A stretch of 64,000 bases of DNA from Paenibacillus sp. HW567 (GCF_000374185.1 NZ_KB910518.1:6247623-6311622); one strand, 5' to 3'; counted from the stretch's first letter, positions 16,610 to 25,054 are shown. Made by a program: numbers and translations. The notes: a model not told the origin generated them from the letters alone.

Positions 16610-16815
16610 TGGAACACGTTTCTTTAGTCACACATAAAGAGGAGGGCATAATACACCAACATCCATTTAGTTCACTTGGAATTGAGCCTCTTAACGAAAG
16701 GAGTATACAGACAATTACCTGTTCGCTCCTTTGGTGAGTTGAATTTTCACACACAATTTTGTGCAGTAATGTTCCATTCTTTTAGGTTAATCACACGCTC
16801 CACTTACCATTGTTG

Positions 16816-16860
16816 AAAACTTGCCGTTACAGACAGCGCGGTGAACTGTATCATAAATAG
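16816..16860 (+). repeat. att-like site 4
   Basis: Left arm AAAACTTGCCGTTAC at 16816-16830, identical to site 3, then the same spacer pattern and core GAACTGTATCATAAATAG at 16843-16860. The right arm is not recognisable. Confidence 0.7.
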
Positions 16861-16920
16861 TAGTAATGCAGAGAGTAGAGGTTCGTTTTAGCTCAAAGGA
16901 TTTCTTCAATAATGAATAAA

Positions 16921-17559
16921 TCAATGTGTAAGTAAGGTAAATGCCGATCCTGGCGACTGTAATTGAATTTCACTAATCACACATGCTAGCATGATTGATT
17001 CTTGCAAGCGACTTTGTCTATTGTCGCCTAAGTCAACAATCCTGAGCCAACCAAGATCTGTAAGAAGAGCACTGACCTGACTTTTGGAAGGAATATTGTT
17101 TCCGGATATAAACATAATGGGTGTGCCTTCTTTGAAAGTTGGCCGGCTCATGATTTTGTCGCTGACAGTATTGAGTGTTTTTACAACATGACATTCCGGC
17201 AACAACTTTTGGACTATTTCTCCTGCTGATGTATCGACAAGCAGTAACCGTGGTCCGTTGTCAAAATGTACGGCATTATTGACGTCAATGACCGTCTTAT
17301 TTTTCAAATAGACAGGGTCGATGGTTTCAACCACATCTTTTAAACAAGACCAAGGGAGTGCGATAATAATAATTTCGCCAAACCGTGCGGCATCATTAAA
17401 TGAACTAATGCCCGCTGATTCACCTGCTTCTTGCTTCCAAGAAGAGTGTTTTGGATCATGGGGATCTCGACTACTGATTAATACCCGATGACCAGTCATA
17501 GCTAACCCTTTACCTAAAGTCTTGCCTACATTCCCCGCGCCAAGGATACCTATATTCAT
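16921..17559 (-). CDS. NADPH-dependent F420 reductase/ProC-like oxidoreductase
   Basis: 212 residues from the ATG at 17559, six bases after AGGAGAGG; an ATG two codons upstream is also possible. Rossmann motif MNIGILGAGNVGKTLGKGL and the following SSRDP suit NADP(H) binding; IIIIALPWSCLKDV and VIDVNNAV continue the fold, and VKTLNTVS is characteristic of the F420-oxidoreductase-like family (PF03807 type). Substrate unknown. It is divergent from an HxlR regulator 120 bp away, the same pairing seen for many redox-stress genes. It fills the cassette between sites 4 and 5. Confidence 0.8.
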   Translation of the reverse strand: MNIGILGAGNVGKTLGKGLAMTGHRVLISSRDPHDPKHSSWKQEAGESAGISSFNDAARFGEIIIIALPWSCLKDVVETIDPVYLKNKTVIDVNNAVHFDNGPRLLLVDTSAGEIVQKLLPECHVVKTLNTVSDKIMSRPTFKEGTPIMFISGNNIPSKSQVSALLTDLGWLRIVDLGDNRQSRLQESIMLACVISEIQLQSPGSAFTLLTH

Positions 17560-17682
17560 TCTCATCCTCTCCTCTCTAGGGTAATTATAAGAATTTTAAG
17601 TTTGGGAAACAATTAGGCACTTTTTGGTATCCAAGCGTTTGATTGCGTTATTATGTATAATATAAAATAACGAGGTGATAGA

Positions 17683-18042
17683 ATGCCTGTCCAGCTTAAT
17701 GACTGCCCGGTAGAAATTGTATTATCTATGTTAAGCGGCAGATGGAAAATCCCTATATATCGGTTCTTGCATAAAAATAACAAGCCAATACGTTATAGCG
17801 AATTGCTGCGGCATCTCCCGTCTATTTCAAAAAAAATACTAACAGAGCAGCTTCGCGAGCTTGAACATGACGGAATTATTGAAAGAAAATCATATCCGGA
17901 GCCACGACCAAGAGTAGAATATATGTTGAGTTCGTCAGGACGATCAATGATTGTATTTCTTGATATGATAAGCGAGTGGGGGGAAAGGTACATCCTTCCG
18001 GAAAAGAGGGGGATGCAGCAAAATTCAGATGTTATACCATAA
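17683..18042 (+). CDS. HxlR-family regulator
   Basis: 119 residues, GAGGTGATAG before the ATG. The start VQLNDCPVEIVLSMLSGRWKIPIYRFL carries the conserved cysteine just before the HTH that in HypR/YodB-like members senses reactive electrophiles. LPSISKKILTEQLRELEHDGII is the recognition helix region and YPEPRPRVEYMLSSSGRSM the wing. It probably controls the divergent oxidoreductase. Ends ten bases before att-like site 5. Confidence 0.9.
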   Translation: MPVQLNDCPVEIVLSMLSGRWKIPIYRFLHKNNKPIRYSELLRHLPSISKKILTEQLRELEHDGIIERKSYPEPRPRVEYMLSSSGRSMIVFLDMISEWGERYILPEKRGMQQNSDVIP

Positions 18043-18051
18043 CTTCGCGGA

Positions 18052-18069
18052 GAACCGTATTTTAAATAG
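18052..18069 (+). repeat. att-like site 5 (worn)
   Basis: GAACCGTATTTTAAATAG differs from the rlmH end at four positions. GCGGAGAACC precedes it, matching GCGGTGAACC at other sites. The arms are degenerate. Confidence 0.5.
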
Positions 18070-18136
18070 TGGTAAAGGCGGTTTCCAATGAAATCTATAG
18101 GGTGTATATCTTAAAAGCGCAGGTTGCTTCAATGCG

Positions 18137-18505
18137 TACTTGATTTAGAGGCTAAAATCGCGATACGGAGGCTTTCTGATACTGATATCAAAGACATTGA
18201 GAATGCCATCCGAGAATTCAATCTAGAACCATTTATTGTAAGATAAGAGGCGGAACAACCAATTCCTGAGTTCTTAACGGTTCGTGATGTGAGTCTGATA
18301 ACCGGACTTGCACCACAGGTTGTTCGTTGCCGGTGAGAATACGACATGGAACGTTTACCCAACTCAATTCTTGACTCACCCTAACTGTCAGAAGTTTCTG
18401 AAAGAGAAAGACAAGGGGTTCGAACATTCTAAGCAAGTTGCTAACCTTGCGCTGGAACTCTTGGAACTTGAACCACCAGATGAAGCAAATAACGCTGTTA
18501 AGTAG
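18137..18505 (+). pseudogene. Broken DNA-binding/antitoxin-like gene
   Basis: Consecutive pieces of one coding sequence are spread over frames and stops: LDLEAKIAIRRLSDTDIKDIENAIREF to a TAA at 18246, then PEFLTVRDVSLITGLAPQVVR (HTH-like) to a TGA, then in another frame FLKEKDKGFEHSKQVANLALELLELEPPDEAN ending at 18505. The order resembles small HTH proteins that precede PIN-type toxin genes. Non-functional. Confidence 0.4.
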
Positions 18506-18522
18506 GGGGAGATTGAGTTTAG

Positions 18523-18612
18523 ATGTCAGAGCCAATCGTCTATATGCCGGACACGAATATGTTTCGCGATTTTGTTAACAGCAATGCCAATCAAGCAGAT
18601 TTAAAACGTTAA
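18523..18612 (+). pseudogene. Truncated PIN-domain-like toxin start
   Basis: GGGGGAGATTGAG precedes ATG at 18523. The peptide MSEPIVYMPDTNMFRDFVNS stops after 29 residues. 'Y.PDTN.F' is the first strand and acidic residue of PIN-domain ribonucleases (DTN motif). The rest of the domain is missing. With the broken gene upstream it looks like a dead toxin-antitoxin pair. Confidence 0.4.
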
Positions 18613-18711
18613 CAAATAACCCAATCAGCTTTCAATGCTTTAATTCCCACGTCAAAAAAGGATTTGCACTTCGAAATAATTACAATACAAATCGTTAAGC
18701 ACATTCATATG

Positions 18712-18957
18712 TTAATCTTCAAGCTTACTAATCTCCCGTTCATACTCCAACATAAACTCAGATACAGGAATGTGTAAAGCTTTTGTCAATGCAAGAATAG
18801 TCAGAAACGTAGCAGACTTCTCTCCATTTTCTAATTCGGAAATGAAAGACCTGTCCACTCGACTATAAAGGGATAGCTGATCTTGTGTATATTTATTATC
18901 TTTCCGAATACGATTAAGAACCTTTCCAAAAGCAATCAACTCTGTACGTTTTTCCAA
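18712..18957 (-). CDS. XRE-family regulator
   Basis: 81 residues if started at TTG 18957, eight bases after AGGGG; the first ATG in frame at 18981 lacks a site. HTH: FGKVLNRIRKDNKYTQDQLSLYSRVDRSFISELENGEKSATFLTILALTKALHIPVSEF, a standard Cro/C1 fold with conserved Q and S-x-(I)-S-x-x-E-N-G. No ligand domain. Divergent from a TPR-type gene; palindromes lie between them. Confidence 0.85.
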   Translation of the reverse strand: MEKRTELIAFGKVLNRIRKDNKYTQDQLSLYSRVDRSFISELENGEKSATFLTILALTKALHIPVSEFMLEYEREISKLED

Positions 18958-18978
18958 AAAAACAACCCCTACCCTGTA

Positions 18979-19033
18979 CATTTAGCTAAATGGTAGAGGT
19001 TTACTATTGGAATTTCTGTAGGCTATTGCCTAC
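18979..19033. promoter_or_regulatory. Palindromes between the XRE and TPR genes
   Basis: CATTTAGCTAAATG at 18979-18992 is a perfect 14-bp palindrome next to the XRE start. GTAGGC-TATT-GCCTAC at 19018-19033 is a second perfect inverted repeat, 60 bases before the TPR gene. Both are plausible operators for the XRE protein. Confidence 0.5.
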
Positions 19034-19091
19034 GAAAGTGAAATTGTGTTAGTATTACAGGTAAAAAATTTACGCAAAGGAGGCTCTACCC

Positions 19092-19742
19092 GTGCGCCCA
19101 TCCTTCCTGAAATCAATCAACCCGGATGTTATTGTGGAGATGCTAGAGATGGCTTGCCGCCTGGAGAAGTGGGACAAGGTGATCGAGACGGCAGAGATTT
19201 TGCATGAATGCGTGCAGTGCTTGTACCAAGAGCAGCAGTATCGGAAGGCTAAGTCCTTGCCGCTGCTGACATTCGAGCTTGAGCATCCAATGGTCTATTA
19301 CTACGGGTTCAGTCATCTGATGCGGGGAATGGCTTGCCAGGAGAAGGGGCTGTATGCAGAATCGCGGGCGTACATTGATAAGTATGCCGAGCTGGGATGG
19401 CTGGAGGATCTGGGTGAGGATGGGCTTGAGGTTGTAGAGGAGTTCCGATTCCTGGCTGAGGCGAACGGGTATGCGCTGGAGCTGCTGTCTGGCCGTGTGG
19501 AGGTATTGGCTGCCTATACCGACTTTTTGAGGGAGAATGCCGAAGAAGTGCTGCCTGGGCTCGATACAATTCTGCGGACCGCGCTGCGGCATGGACTGAA
19601 CGTGGATGAGCTGCTGGAGACGTTTGCGGAGCAGATGGCTGACAGTTGTTTTACAAGAAGTCTGGCGCTCTTCGAATTGCTGCGGGATTGGGCGGCGGCA
19701 GAGCAGGTGCTGGAGGTTCAGGGGATAATTAAGGAACGGTGA
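19092..19742 (+). CDS. TPR-like helical repeat protein
   Basis: 216 residues; AAAGGAGG lies nine bases before the GTG start. The sequence is almost wholly helical, with pairs of helices that look like TPR units (MLEMACRLEKWDKVIETAEILHECV.., YYYGFSHLMRGMACQEKGLYAESRAYIDKYAEL). This resembles the C-terminal sensor half of XRE-TPR regulators found in large numbers in paenibacilli (RNPP-like quorum receptors and Rap relatives), here without an HTH. The divergent XRE protein at 18712 is an HTH without TPRs, so the two may form a split regulator. No adjacent small peptide gene was seen. Confidence 0.6.
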   Translation: MRPSFLKSINPDVIVEMLEMACRLEKWDKVIETAEILHECVQCLYQEQQYRKAKSLPLLTFELEHPMVYYYGFSHLMRGMACQEKGLYAESRAYIDKYAELGWLEDLGEDGLEVVEEFRFLAEANGYALELLSGRVEVLAAYTDFLRENAEEVLPGLDTILRTALRHGLNVDELLETFAEQMADSCFTRSLALFELLRDWAAAEQVLEVQGIIKER

Positions 19743-19858
19743 TCCAAAGCGGTTCGCCGTTCCATTTATGATAATGATGTGCTCACTGGTGTGTAAACAT
19801 GCTTCTAAGAGCTTATTTGTGCCTTGGTAGCACAGTGATAGGCAGATGGATTTTAATG

Positions 19859-20464
19859 TTAATCTGTGAAATGTACATGTGTGGATCCACGCCTTGAAAT
19901 TTGTGAGAATAAAATAGTCATGTCTATGGGAGACAAATCAAAATCCCGCTGAATCCAAAATTGTATAGTCCCGACATAGGCTGAAGCCAAGTAGGCAAAT
20001 AAGTATTCCTGTTTCACAGGAATGTGGAGAGAAGAGTCATGCTGCTGCTTAGCTTTGAATGCTTGAACAAATTGCCGGTTTATCAATTCAGTCATTTGGA
20101 GTGAAAGGGTAGAATCCCCACGCGGTCCCATAAAAACCTTAAAGAAACGTTTTTGTTCTAGGACATATTCAAATGGACGGATATAACCGGAAGGCGGATT
20201 GCTAAAGGGCTCTTGGCCTCCGGGAGTATGGCTAAGTTTCTTTATGAGTCCATGAAACTGCTCCAGTAGCTCATTTTTGAATTGTTCATAAAAATCATGG
20301 ATGTCCTCATAATGCAAATAAAAAGTACCTCTATTTAATCCGGCTTTCTCTGTCAGTTCTCTTACGGTGATGCTCTCAAGGGGCTTTTCTGATGCCAAAT
20401 CGAGTAGGACTTCTCTTAAAAGGGTCCGGGTTCTCAGAATACGCCGATCAACTTTGTCATTCAT
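19859..20464 (-). CDS. TetR/AcrR-family regulator
   Basis: 201 residues, AGGGAGAAG before the ATG. HTH: RRILRTRTLLREVLLDLASEKPLESITVRELTEKAGLNRGTFYLHYEDIHDFYEQF. The C-terminal ligand domain resembles the TetR_C_33 type (FFKVFMGPRGDSTLSLQM..., AYLASAYVGTIQFWIQRDFDLSP). Divergent from the MFS pump, whose promoter region has matching inverted repeats. Bases 19743-19858 between this gene and the TPR gene contain worn cassette-end sequence (GTAAAC.TGCTTCT). Confidence 0.9.
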   Translation of the reverse strand: MNDKVDRRILRTRTLLREVLLDLASEKPLESITVRELTEKAGLNRGTFYLHYEDIHDFYEQFKNELLEQFHGLIKKLSHTPGGQEPFSNPPSGYIRPFEYVLEQKRFFKVFMGPRGDSTLSLQMTELINRQFVQAFKAKQQHDSSLHIPVKQEYLFAYLASAYVGTIQFWIQRDFDLSPIDMTILFSQISRRGSTHVHFTD

Positions 20465-20492
20465 AGTATCTTCTCCCTGAAAAAAAGTGCTC

Positions 20493-20601
20493 GTTACTGA
20501 TCATTCGGTAACCTCTGGTTGATTAATGAACACAATTCATAATGGTGACCATCGAATTTTTGGGTGCTTACATTATAATCAACGAGAATTAGTTAATCAA
20601 C
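20493..20601. promoter_or_regulatory. Divergent TetR/MFS control region
   Basis: GTTACTGA-TCAT-TCGGTAAC (20493-20512) is an inverted repeat with one mismatch, next to the tetR start. TTGATTAA near 20519 and TTAATCAA near 20593 form a second, widely spaced pair flanking the pump promoter. Likely TetR operators. Confidence 0.5.
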
Positions 20602-20629
20602 ACGACGTTCACTAAAGAGGAGAAAAGGT

Positions 20630-22081
20630 ATGAATAAAAAATACGAGGTCCCTGATGCTTCATTGGAGGAACGGAAGCAGTTCTCTGCGAAGAGATCATT
20701 TATTTTGGCGATTATGGCAATTATCCCTGGAATGATGATGGTAATGGTGGACAGCACTGCTATGAATGTGGCTATCCCCAGTTTATCCAAAGATTTTGGA
20801 GTTTCTTTTGACACTTTGCAGTGGGTAATTACAGGATATATGCTAGCTATGTCTGTAACAATTCCGCTTGCGGGATGGTTCTCAGACAGATTCGGTGCAG
20901 CCAAAGCTTATATCATAACCGTCATATTATTTGTGTTCGGCTCATTATTATGTGCGATGGCTCAAAATGCCGATCAATTAATAGGTTTTAGAGTTGTTCA
21001 GGGTTTAGGTGGTGGAATGGTCCAGCCCATAGGTATGGCAATGGTTTTTCGTCTCGCGCCTGCAGACAAAAAAGGACAAGTCATGGGGATGCTCGGCATT
21101 CCTATGCTGTTGGCACCAGCCTCTGGCCCCATCTTATCGGGCTGGTTACTAGAATCTATTAGCTGGCACTGGATCTTTCTAATTAACCTACCCTTGGGAG
21201 TCATTACGGTATTTTTAGGATTGCGTTATTTGCATAAATCTAGTTTGCTGAAATCTCCATCCAATTCCTTGGATAAAAAGTCATTGGATCTACTTGGCTT
21301 CATTTTGGCTCCGGTTGCTTTTGTCCTAATTGCATTAAGTATTAACGTAAGCACGGATTCTTGGATTGCATGGTCAATGGTGATTACCGGTGTTATGTTA
21401 CTGATTTGGTTATGGGTCCATGAGACTCGGCATCCGTATCCCATTTTGGAATTGAAAGCTTTTCGGACAGCCGGTTTTAGAAGAGGGATGTTTGTGAGCT
21501 GGATACAATACATGGCGCTTAATGGGTCAATCGTGTTTATTCCACAGTATTTACAGAATTTCAAGGACTATAGCCCGTTTCAGGCAGGACTGGTAATGAG
21601 CATGCTGGCAATTACTTCTGGACTTTTAATGCCTGTTGGGGGCAAGCTTTTTGATCGTATCGGTATTCGTCCTCTAGCGGGTGCTGGTCTTGGAATTATT
21701 GCTATAGCTTTGATGCTCCTTTCACAAATGAACACGAATGCAGATGGAGTGCTAATTGCGGGGTTAGTAGGACTACTTGGAATTGGAATGGGACTGTGTA
21801 TGATGTCACTTAATACTTATATTCTACAGTCGGCACCCAAAGAGTCGATTAGTCGGGCTACACCATTGATTTCGGCAAGTTCCGATCTAATTATTCCTCT
21901 TTCGATTGCTGGACTAAGTAATTTTTTGACCATGCGAGTCGCCGCGAGGGAGGCGGTATCAGGCACTGGTACATTTGCAGCAGAGATGGCTGCATACTCA
22001 GACACATTCATGCTCGCAGCATGCATTGCTTTATTCGGAGCGCTATTCAGCCTATTGCTCAAGACAACACGGCATAAATAA
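20630..22081 (+). CDS. Multidrug MFS transporter (DHA2, EmrB/QacA type)
   Basis: 483 residues, GAGGAGAAAAGG before the ATG. Fourteen predicted helices. Motifs: VDSTAMNVAIPSLSKDF (helix 1, D-S-T-x-x-N-V-A-x-P), WVITGYMLAMSVTIPLAGWFSDRFGAAKA (motif A), GPILSGWLLESISWHWIFLINLP (motif C region with the W-R/H-W-I-F-x-I-N-x-P). These proteins expel hydrophobic drugs by proton antiport. Divergent from a TetR regulator. Intact, unlike the related pump at 3.3-4.7 kb. Confidence 0.9.
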   Translation: MNKKYEVPDASLEERKQFSAKRSFILAIMAIIPGMMMVMVDSTAMNVAIPSLSKDFGVSFDTLQWVITGYMLAMSVTIPLAGWFSDRFGAAKAYIITVILFVFGSLLCAMAQNADQLIGFRVVQGLGGGMVQPIGMAMVFRLAPADKKGQVMGMLGIPMLLAPASGPILSGWLLESISWHWIFLINLPLGVITVFLGLRYLHKSSLLKSPSNSLDKKSLDLLGFILAPVAFVLIALSINVSTDSWIAWSMVITGVMLLIWLWVHETRHPYPILELKAFRTAGFRRGMFVSWIQYMALNGSIVFIPQYLQNFKDYSPFQAGLVMSMLAITSGLLMPVGGKLFDRIGIRPLAGAGLGIIAIALMLLSQMNTNADGVLIAGLVGLLGIGMGLCMMSLNTYILQSAPKESISRATPLISASSDLIIPLSIAGLSNFLTMRVAAREAVSGTGTFAAEMAAYSDTFMLAACIALFGALFSLLLKTTRHK

Positions 22082-22239
22082 TCACTGTTTAAGGAACACA
22101 GAGAGAGTTTTTGTTCCCAACGATGTGTCGAGACTATAGATACGTGAAAAAAGTTTATATAAATACTACCATCGAACTTATAATAAGATTGAGAAAATCA
22201 ATAGATTGAGTGTGAAAACAGGGAGGAAGATTGGTCGAA

Positions 22240-22655
22240 AAGGCCTTACATTACAATAAACACTTGATGGCTCTGCTTAAAGCAGTGTTCGAAGGTCTTG
22301 ATTCGATCAATTCAATCCCATTTCGCTTACAGGTATCTGCTATCCAATCTCCATACGAAGTACTTATTTCAGCTCTATAATCCGGGTTATCGAAAGATAA
22401 TGTGTATTCGGGATCAATAAAATCACCTTCAATAATGAATTACAGGAAAATTCTCCTTTGCTGTAACTGTTTTTACGGATAGGTGAACATCATCTACTTC
22501 CAAGACATTCACACCATAAAATCGAGCAATTTCATAAGCACTATTTGATTTACCTATTCCCGATGCTCCACCAATAAATAAAACTGTCCAGTTTCTATTA
22601 TTATGCATTTTGCCAACCTTCCAACCTCATTTATATTTTCATCCGAATAATGTTA
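22240..22655 (-). pseudogene. P-loop kinase-like pseudogene, direct-repeat copy 1
   Basis: The minus strand encodes MHNNRNWTVLFIGGASGIGKS (Walker A) and continues to VTAKENFPVIHY before a stop. Two bases on, another frame reads GDFIDPEYTLSFDNPDYRAE..IADTCKRNGIELIES. These are the N- and C-terminal parts of an AAA/2-phosphoglycerate-kinase-like protein with the middle deleted. The whole 416-bp block recurs at 24489-24904 with only three mismatches and no gaps, including the deletion. Confidence 0.75.
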
Positions 22656-22662
22656 AACAGCA

Positions 22663-22698
22663 AAAGAGCCGTCCAGGTTAGCCCTGTGGCGGCTCTTT
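22663..22698 (+). terminator. Hairpin terminator
   Basis: AAAGAGCCG pairs with CGGCTCTTT over an 18-base loop. It lies just outside the right edge of repeat copy 1. Confidence 0.55.
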
Positions 22699-22826
22699 GA
22701 TATAATAATTCCCTTGTGGTTACTTGATGGAGGATACCCACAGTATTCAACAATGACACAGACTAAAGAAGTTTCAAAATGCTCGACTGACGGACCCTCA
22801 TACTCGCAAACTAGTCTATAAAATGT

Positions 22827-22943
22827 TCAACTTGAGAACCCTTGAATCTCCATGGCCATCCGAACAGTGAGTTGGCCATCCTTCCAGTTAGAATATACAG
22901 AACCGAAATCTGTTGTGTCAGTCTTTTTGAGCCTACCAAACTG
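22827..22943 (-). pseudogene. Serine resolvase C-terminal fragment
   Basis: Encodes QFGRLKKTDTTDFGSVY.NWKDGQLTVRMAMEIQGFSS before a stop. The pattern 'GR.K......F...Y..WK.G.IT...AM...G.S' is the hinge and HTH of small serine resolvases/invertases. The catalytic domain and the final part of the HTH are gone. A mobile-element scar. Confidence 0.45.
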
Positions 22944-23106
22944 GCTTTTAAAGATGTAGAACTTTTGACTATCCAGTAATGAGTTTTTATAGTATTTTAC
23001 TTTTTTATTGATTAATCTCTTTTTAAGGATTAATATGGTAATAATATTCCACAATATGGAGGATGGAGTATTAATTATTAAATCTATAATTTGGAGGCGA
23101 ATTTAA

Positions 23107-23811
23107 TTGAAGAAGGTATTTTTGAAGCTTGTCACCATTCTTACTATGCTGTCTTTAGTTGCACTGCCTTTAGGAAAAGTTGCCACTGCCGCTGAGAACC
23201 TCAATGATTTAGCCTCAACGATTCCATCAACGGGGGTTATTGAAGAGAGTGGGGTTTTTGAGGCTGACGGAGTAAAAATTACCTACGATGTGGACATAAA
23301 AGGCGATGTCATTTCCTATAATCTTTTTAATAATGGCGTTGAACAGACAATAACTTATAATCAATCCAAAAAAGAGTTATATGTGGATGGAAAATTAACT
23401 GATATCTCATCATTGCTTGGATCTACAGATAACTTGGTACAGTCTACTCCAAGTTTTACAACTCAGGCAGCAACAGATATCCCACCCGATGTGGGTAGAA
23501 CTGCAATTGGACCAAATGGAGAAACAGGGCAATTAACTAAGTATACAGAATCAAATTCAAGCTATACAAAAATTACAATGTCTGCAGTTGCGGCTGCATT
23601 ATCTACTCTTGTGAAGGCACCATACAGTGCTGTATTGGCTGCATTAAGTGTTATAATTGGGGCCTATCCAAGCGCTACAGTTTATTATCGAGAGCAGCTT
23701 TATTTCACTAGTAATCCATCGAATTATTGGTTTGAGATATTTAAAACATATTCAGATCCAGAATATAAACATCAGATCAGTAGAGATGTTTATTACGTAA
23801 TGATTTGGTAA
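23107..23811 (+). CDS. Secreted protein of unknown function
   Basis: 234 residues from a TTG start about ten bases after GGAGG. Strong Sec signal peptide with AxA-like cleavage (VATAA-EN) near residue 29. Residues 40-110 are predicted beta-rich with repeated short strands (GVKITYDVDIKGDVISYNLFNNGVEQTITYNQSKKELYVDGKL). Residues about 160-190 form an Ala-rich amphipathic or hydrophobic helix (MSAVAAALSTLVKAPYSAVLAALSVIIGAYPSA), and the tail is aromatic-rich. The layout (exported, hydrophobic helix, short aromatic tail) recalls bacteriocin-like proteins, but no family is recognised. A convergent small membrane protein follows. Confidence 0.65.
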   Translation: MKKVFLKLVTILTMLSLVALPLGKVATAAENLNDLASTIPSTGVIEESGVFEADGVKITYDVDIKGDVISYNLFNNGVEQTITYNQSKKELYVDGKLTDISSLLGSTDNLVQSTPSFTTQAATDIPPDVGRTAIGPNGETGQLTKYTESNSSYTKITMSAVAAALSTLVKAPYSAVLAALSVIIGAYPSATVYYREQLYFTSNPSNYWFEIFKTYSDPEYKHQISRDVYYVMIW

Positions 23812-23824
23812 TCTCAACAAATTT

Positions 23825-23855
23825 AATAGCCCCCGCGATTGCGAGGGCTATTTTC
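23825..23855. terminator. Bidirectional terminator
   Basis: AATAGCCC(C)CGC-GATT-GCG(A)GGGCTATTTT. It separates the secreted-protein gene from the convergent small membrane gene. Confidence 0.8.
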
Positions 23856-23880
23856 ATGTTTCAAATTTACTTTTCTAAAA

Positions 23881-24069
23881 TCATTTCCTTCTTTTTAAAT
23901 ATATTCTTAGAACATCTGTTGCAAGAGTTAAAAACATAAAAATCCAAACCCACTGAAGAATGTTATTATTTTGATTCTTGTTGGCGTTAATGAGAAGCCA
24001 AACTACTATTACTATTGTAATTCCAGCAAAAATTAACCTCAATGTACGTAATAAGCGCAGTAGAGTCAC
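23881..24069 (-). CDS. Small two-helix membrane protein
   Basis: 62 residues with two hydrophobic segments (LIFAGITIVIVVWLLINA and WVWIFMFLTLATDVLRIYL) and basic ends. GTG start directly preceded by AGGGG, so spacing is poor and the true start may be downstream. Convergent with the secreted protein. Not recognised; could protect against or help export that protein, by position only. Confidence 0.45.
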   Translation of the reverse strand: MTLLRLLRTLRLIFAGITIVIVVWLLINANKNQNNNILQWVWIFMFLTLATDVLRIYLKRRK

Positions 24070-24134
24070 CCCCTATGGAACTAATTCCCTAAACACTCAT
24101 TTTTTTCATTATATCATACTGCATAATATATATA

Positions 24135-24381
24135 CCTGAATTTCGAAAGTAATCTTCTATAAAAAAACAAAAAGGGCTAAAACCACCAAATAATATGGGG
24201 ATAGATGAAATTTCGTGTGGTTTAACATGGAAATTCAAAGCCCAAGTATCTTGGGGTAGGGGAAACTTTGCCTTTTACGCCGTATTGTTCATTTTCTGAC
24301 TGGATGATATCCCTTTTTTGTTATCTCTAGTACGTAGTTGGCTCGTGCAATTCTTGTAACTATAGGCTTTCGAAATTCAGG
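24135..24381. mobile_element. MITE-like element, 247 bp
   Basis: Perfect 15-bp terminal inverted repeats: CCTGAATTTCGAAAG at 24135-24149 and CTTTCGAAATTCAGG at 24367-24381. The interior is non-coding and can form nested stems (GGGCT..AGCCC and AAACCAC..GTGGTTT). No clear target-site duplication is visible. No transposase is present. It could also be a structured RNA with a long outer stem. Confidence 0.5.
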
Positions 24382-24439
24382 ATTAATGTTTTTCGCGAAT
24401 GTAAAACTGTATATTCTACTATCAGGAGACGTTGATAGA

Positions 24440-24476
24440 AGCGGATACTTACACATGGGGTATCCGCTTTATTTTA
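24440..24476 (+). terminator. Hairpin terminator
   Basis: AGCGGATAC pairs with GTATCCGCT and is followed by TTATTTTA. It lies just before repeat copy 2. Confidence 0.65.
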
Positions 24477-24488
24477 CCTATGTAGACT

Positions 24489-24904
24489 AAGGCCTTACAT
24501 TACAATAAACACTTGATGGCTCTGCTTAAAGCAGTGTTCCAAGGTCTTGATTCGATCAATTCAATCCCATTTCGCTTACAGGTATCTGCTATCCAATCTC
24601 CATACGAAGTACTTATTTCAGCTCTATAATCCGGGTTATCGAAAGATAATGTGTATTCGGGATCAATAAAATCACCTTCAATAATGAATTACAGGAAAAT
24701 TCTCCTTTGCTGTAACTGTTTTTACGGATAGGTGAACATCATCTACTTCCAAGACATTCACACCATAAAATCGGGCAATTTCATAAGCACTATTTGATTT
24801 ACCTATTCCCGATGCTCCACCAATAAATAAAACTGTCCAGTTTCTATTATTATGCATTTTGCCAACCTTCCAACCTCACTTATATTTTCATCCGAATAAT
24901 GTTA
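24489..24904 (-). pseudogene. P-loop kinase-like pseudogene, direct-repeat copy 2
   Basis: 413 of 416 bases identical to 22240-22655, in the same orientation and with the same internal deletion in the coding sequence. The offset is exactly 2249 bases throughout. The pair brackets the secreted-protein module. Confidence 0.8.
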
Positions 24905-25054
24905 TGTAGTTCGGCATTATTCTACTATTCCCTTTTTTCCTACATTGGGCTGCAGTAACCTGAGCATTTGGGAACCTTTATAGGCATTCACCCAAGCGCT
25001 CTCTCCGCGAATGCATATGATGATTATGCCTACTCATGAAAGGAGAGATCACAT

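Noticed and set aside
19733..19816. Inverted GGAACGG/CCGTTCC and GTAAAC..GCTTCT downstream of the TPR gene
   Set aside because: Possibly a worn cassette end, but too degenerate to call an att site; no T-run to support a terminator.
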